A stretch of DNA of 64,000 nucleotides from Pseudomaricurvus alkylphenolicus (GTDB taxonomy: Bacteria > Pseudomonadota > Gammaproteobacteria > Pseudomonadales > Cellvibrionaceae), in the NCBI RefSeq assembly GCF_011683955.1, contig NZ_JAAQPI010000011.1, positions 186,001 to 250,000 on the forward strand. Reading direction: 5' to 3'. The notes under the pieces are model-generated. The model had not been told where the DNA came from and did no database searches. It was given only the letters and a program-made list of their open reading frames with translations. This document shows positions 61,204 to 64,000 of the stretch, in pieces. Made by a program: the position numbers and the translations under genes. The first letter of the stretch is position 1. Every line of letters starts with the position of its first letter.

Positions 61204-64000
61204 TCAGTTAGTGTTACCTGACTCGTGCTGACTTTCAAGGTTTAGGGGCAATTTAATGGAAATTTGAGTGCCAAGTGTTTGTCCGGGGGCCGGACTGAGA
61301 ATATCCAGGTGCCCTTCGTGGTCTTCGACGATGCTGTAAACCATGGCCAGGCCCAGCCCCGTCCCCTCGCCGGGGTCTTTACTGGTGAAAAAGGGTTCCA
61401 ATACCCGTTCCTGGTGTTCGGCGGGTATGCCGCTACCCTGGTCGATGACACGGAACTGGGCAAAGTGGCCTTCTATCGAGCTTTCCAGTCTGACTTCACT
61501 GTCTTCGGGGCTGGCGTCGCGGGCATTGGACAGCAGGTTGATAAACACCTGGATCAGGCGCTGTGAGTCGGCACGCACAGAAAGGTGGGTGTCGATGTGG
61601 TTGCGGAAGCGGACCTGTGTCTTATCCTTTTGCAGCGACAGCAGAGCAATGGCTTCTTCGGCGCAATCTCTCAGGCTCACCGTCATAAAGTCGATTTTGT
61701 CTTGCTGGCCAGTGTGGGAGAAGCTCACAAGAGACTGAACAATACGGCTGACCCGTTGGGTCTGACTGAGGATCTGCTGGGCGGTGTCTTCGGCTGCTTC
61801 CGGATCATCGGTCTCGTACTTTAGGTTCTGGGCAAGACAGGCAATACCGGTGATGGGGTTGCCAATTTCGTGGGCAACGCCAGCGGCCAGTCGGCCCACG
61901 GAGGCCAGTCGTTCACTGTGCACCAGTTCTTGCTCAAGCAGTTGGGTTTCAGTCATGTCTTCCAGCAGAATGACCTGACCATCGGCGCTGTTGGCCACGG
62001 GGCTGGCGATATTGGCTTTGTGCAGACTAATCCAATGGGAGCGGCCACCCAGGTCCAGCTGCTGTTTATGCAAGTGGGGCATAGGGCTGCGGGAGAAGTC
62101 TTCCAACAGTTGGCGCCAGGGTTGTTTGAGATCGTCCAGGTGCGATCCTATCACTGTCTCGGATGGGATATCGGTCAGCGCCACCATTGCCTGGTTCCAC
62201 ATCAGGATCTCCAGGTCTTGCCCCAGCGAGCAAACCGCCATCGGTAGTTCTTCCAGGGTGTTGCGGTGGTACAGCCTCAGGTTGTTGAGTTCGGCCGCCA
62301 TGCCGGTCAGTTGGCTGCGGTATTTGGTCAAGCGGTTTTCAATCAGGTTGATGTCGGCTGTGCCCTTCGCCTCTGGCAGATGGTAGGGGATGTGGCGGTC
62401 GAGGATTTCGGATGCCACCGCAGTGCCCATCAGGCCCGACAGGTTGGCTTCCAGCTTGTCGCGCAGACGCCTGAGGGCGTAAGGGCGACGTTCATTGCGG
62501 TTGAGATTGAGATCGTCCAGCGCCCGCTTCAATTCTTTGCGCGCACTGTCTTCGCCCAGACTCTTGGCCAGGCGGGTAGCAAATTCATCTGCGCTGTGTA
62601 CGTCGAGGATCATACGCAGGGGGTGGCTGAGTTCATCTTCGGCGCAAAGCTCGGCACTGTAACGCTCTTCCTCACTGGTGCGAGTGGTGAGTGACAACAG
62701 AACGAATGCACCCACATTGAGGCCCAGGGACATCAGCGTGATGGTATTCCAGTAATCAATTCCCAGTCCGATTTCTTTATCCAGCACAGGCACGGTTACG
62801 TGATCGATACCAAAGACTGTTGGCAGTAAGAGCCCGACCATCCACACCAGTGTGCCGAGGCACAGCCCCCAGATAAATCCCCGGCTGTTGGCCGTTGGCC
62901 AGTAGGCGACGGCAAAGATGCCTGGCAGAAACTGCAGCGTTTCAATAAATGCCATCAGCGCCAGATGGGTAAGGCTGTAGTTATTATCCAGCAATTGATA
63001 GAAGGCATAACCGGCAGAGAATACCAATAAAATCAATACTCTCCGTGACCACAGCAGTTGGCGATAGAGGTTGTGACGCCCCAATCGGGTGGCCGGTAAC
63101 AACCAGTAGTTGAGCAGCATGGTGCTCAGTGCCAGGCACAGGGCCACCATGGCCCCGGTGGCCGCCGCCACGCCTCCGAGGAAGGCCAGCAGGGTGAACC
63201 CGGGAGAGTTCATTTGCATGGGGATGCCGAGGGTAAAGTACTGGGCTGGCAAGTTGACTCCCAGTTCGAAGCCGGCCCAGAGAATCGGGAAGATGGGTAG
63301 CGCCAAAAACAGCAAAAACAGGGGAAAGGCCCAGCTCAGTGTGGCCGTGGTTTTGTGCAGGGGGTTTTCCACCACGCTCATATGGAAGATGTGAGGCATG
63401 GAGATGGCCGTCGCCAGGAATACCAGCAGCAGGGTGTGCGAGGCGGTGTCGTGGATTGGCTGGTGCAGTAATTCCAGGTTTTCTGGGTAGTCCAGCAGCC
63501 ATTGGTCCAGTTCGTCAAGTCCGCCAAAAACGCCATAGACAGCCAGCAGGCCAATTGCCATCAGGGCGACTACCTTGATCAGAGATTCAAGCGCCATGGC
63601 GACCACCAGGCCTGGATGTTGATCGCGGCCCGAGCCGAACAGTACGGTGAACAGGGCCAGCAATACGCAATAGGCCAGAGCCATCACCTCACGGAAACTC
63701 CAGTCGTTAAGTGCATCCGGGAGCTCTTCGGTACTGTTGATGGTGATAATCTGAAGGGTGTCGGCAACCGCCTGTATTTGCAGGGCCAGCAGTGGCAGAC
63801 AGGCCATCACCATACCGGCCGTTACCAGACTGCCCGCCGCCTGGCTGTGGTACCGAAATACCAACAGATCCGCCAGGCTGCCAATCTGGAAGCGGCGGGC
63901 GAGCTGAGCCAGCGGTGCAATTGCGACAGGGGCAAACAGGAATAACGCGCCGGTGCCCAGGTAATAAGCCAGAGCGCCATAGCCAAATTGAAACGCCAGG
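61204..64000 (-). CDS. cbrA: Sensor kinase CbrA with SSF transporter domain, 5' end outside window
   Basis: The frame is open to the window edge, so only the C-terminal 931 residues are seen. The visible N-terminal part is a sodium:solute symporter (SSF) membrane domain with about ten helices, beginning before RFQIGSLADLLVFRYHS. A linker and a PAS-like region (LEELPMAVCSLGQDLEILMW) follow. HisKA has GVAHEIGNPITGIACLAQNL with the phospho-histidine; the ATPase has NLLSNARDASPEDSEV and GEGTGLGLAMVYSIVEDH. This transporter-kinase fusion is characteristic of CbrA. The neighbour cbrB and the downstream pcnB-folK-panB support the call. The missing N-terminus is not annotated. Confidence 0.9.
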   Translation of the reverse strand, partial: LAFQFGYGALAYYLGTGALFLFAPVAIAPLAQLARRFQIGSLADLLVFRYHSQAAGSLVTAGMVMACLPLLALQIQAVADTLQIITINSTEELPDALNDWSFREVMALAYCVLLALFTVLFGSGRDQHPGLVVAMALESLIKVVALMAIGLLAVYGVFGGLDELDQWLLDYPENLELLHQPIHDTASHTLLLVFLATAISMPHIFHMSVVENPLHKTTATLSWAFPLFLLFLALPIFPILWAGFELGVNLPAQYFTLGIPMQMNSPGFTLLAFLGGVAAATGAMVALCLALSTMLLNYWLLPATRLGRHNLYRQLLWSRRVLILLVFSAGYAFYQLLDNNYSLTHLALMAFIETLQFLPGIFAVAYWPTANSRGFIWGLCLGTLVWMVGLLLPTVFGIDHVTVPVLDKEIGLGIDYWNTITLMSLGLNVGAFVLLSLTTRTSEEERYSAELCAEDELSHPLRMILDVHSADEFATRLAKSLGEDSARKELKRALDDLNLNRNERRPYALRRLRDKLEANLSGLMGTAVASEILDRHIPYHLPEAKGTADINLIENRLTKYRSQLTGMAAELNNLRLYHRNTLEELPMAVCSLGQDLEILMWNQAMVALTDIPSETVIGSHLDDLKQPWRQLLEDFSRSPMPHLHKQQLDLGGRSHWISLHKANIASPVANSADGQVILLEDMTETQLLEQELVHSERLASVGRLAAGVAHEIGNPITGIACLAQNLKYETDDPEAAEDTAQQILSQTQRVSRIVQSLVSFSHTGQQDKIDFMTVSLRDCAEEAIALLSLQKDKTQVRFRNHIDTHLSVRADSQRLIQVFINLLSNARDASPEDSEVRLESSIEGHFAQFRVIDQGSGIPAEHQERVLEPFFTSKDPGEGTGLGLAMVYSIVEDHEGHLDILSPAPGQTLGTQISIKLPLNLESQHESGNTN

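Noticed and set aside
1-64000. tRNA, rRNA, CRISPR, transposase or prophage genes
   Set aside because: I looked for cloverleaf-like and rRNA-like stretches, regular repeat-spacer arrays and transposase or integrase motifs and saw none.

Overview
The window looks like chromosome of a free-living, probably marine gammaproteobacterium. Several core blocks follow Pseudomonas/Cellvibrionales gene order: ilvE-waaF-waaC-waaG-waaP with a carbamoyltransferase; msbA-hldE; waaA and tolC converging; nudF-DUF1249-cpdA-yqiA-parE; and cbrA-cbrB-[sRNA]-pcnB-folK-panB. The accessory genes (TonB receptor, arylsulfatase, OruR-like AraC regulators, acyl-CoA ligases, a sortase-type two-component pair) fit a Spongiibacteraceae/Halieaceae-like organism. 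The taxon is an inference from gene order and content only.

Layout. 1-13.6 kb: end of ilvE, then a tight + strand LPS inner-core operon (heptosyltransferases, glucosyltransferase, core kinases, carbamoyltransferase, pyruvyl-transferase-like protein), an opposing membrane glycosyltransferase-like gene, then msbA and hldE. 13.7-19.3 kb: an iron alcohol dehydrogenase/hydrolase pair, an opposing FAD oxidoreductase/aldo-keto reductase pair, and waaA, which carries an in-frame 3x21-bp repeat. 19.4-37.9 kb: tolC, then an accessory block lying between tolC and nudF, genes that are adjacent and divergent in E. coli. It holds two AraC regulators around a TonB receptor, a LysR regulator divergent from an arylsulfatase, a MoxR-DUF58-DUF4381-VWA-VWA-TPR-BatD cluster, and an octaheme cytochrome with TPRs. 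37.9-42.8 kb: nudF to parE. 42.9-55.1 kb: small stress/metabolic genes, two acyl-CoA ligases with an AraC regulator between them, and a response regulator/kinase pair resembling the proteobacterial dedicated sortase system, with no sortase in view. 55.1-64 kb (minus strand): panB, a deoxynucleoside kinase, folK, pcnB, a noncoding region, cbrB and cbrA (open at the window edge).

The most striking signal is in the cbrB-pcnB gap. It has GTTAC/GTAAC half-sites, a sigma-54 -24/-12 promoter with correct spacing, about 390 nt of A/C-rich RNA-like sequence with at least six clusters of AAYAAYAA motifs, and an intrinsic terminator. This is the layout of Pseudomonas crcZ, the Hfq/Crc-sequestering carbon-catabolite RNA, apparently outside Pseudomonas. 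The second is a family of three roughly 142-bp cruciform repeats (19.45, 47.09 and 59.44 kb) whose 26-27-bp arms differ between copies yet stay complementary within each copy; each lies just after the 3' end of a gene. The third is the sulfatase/MoxR-VWA/octaheme cluster as a possible periplasmic maturation or redox system.
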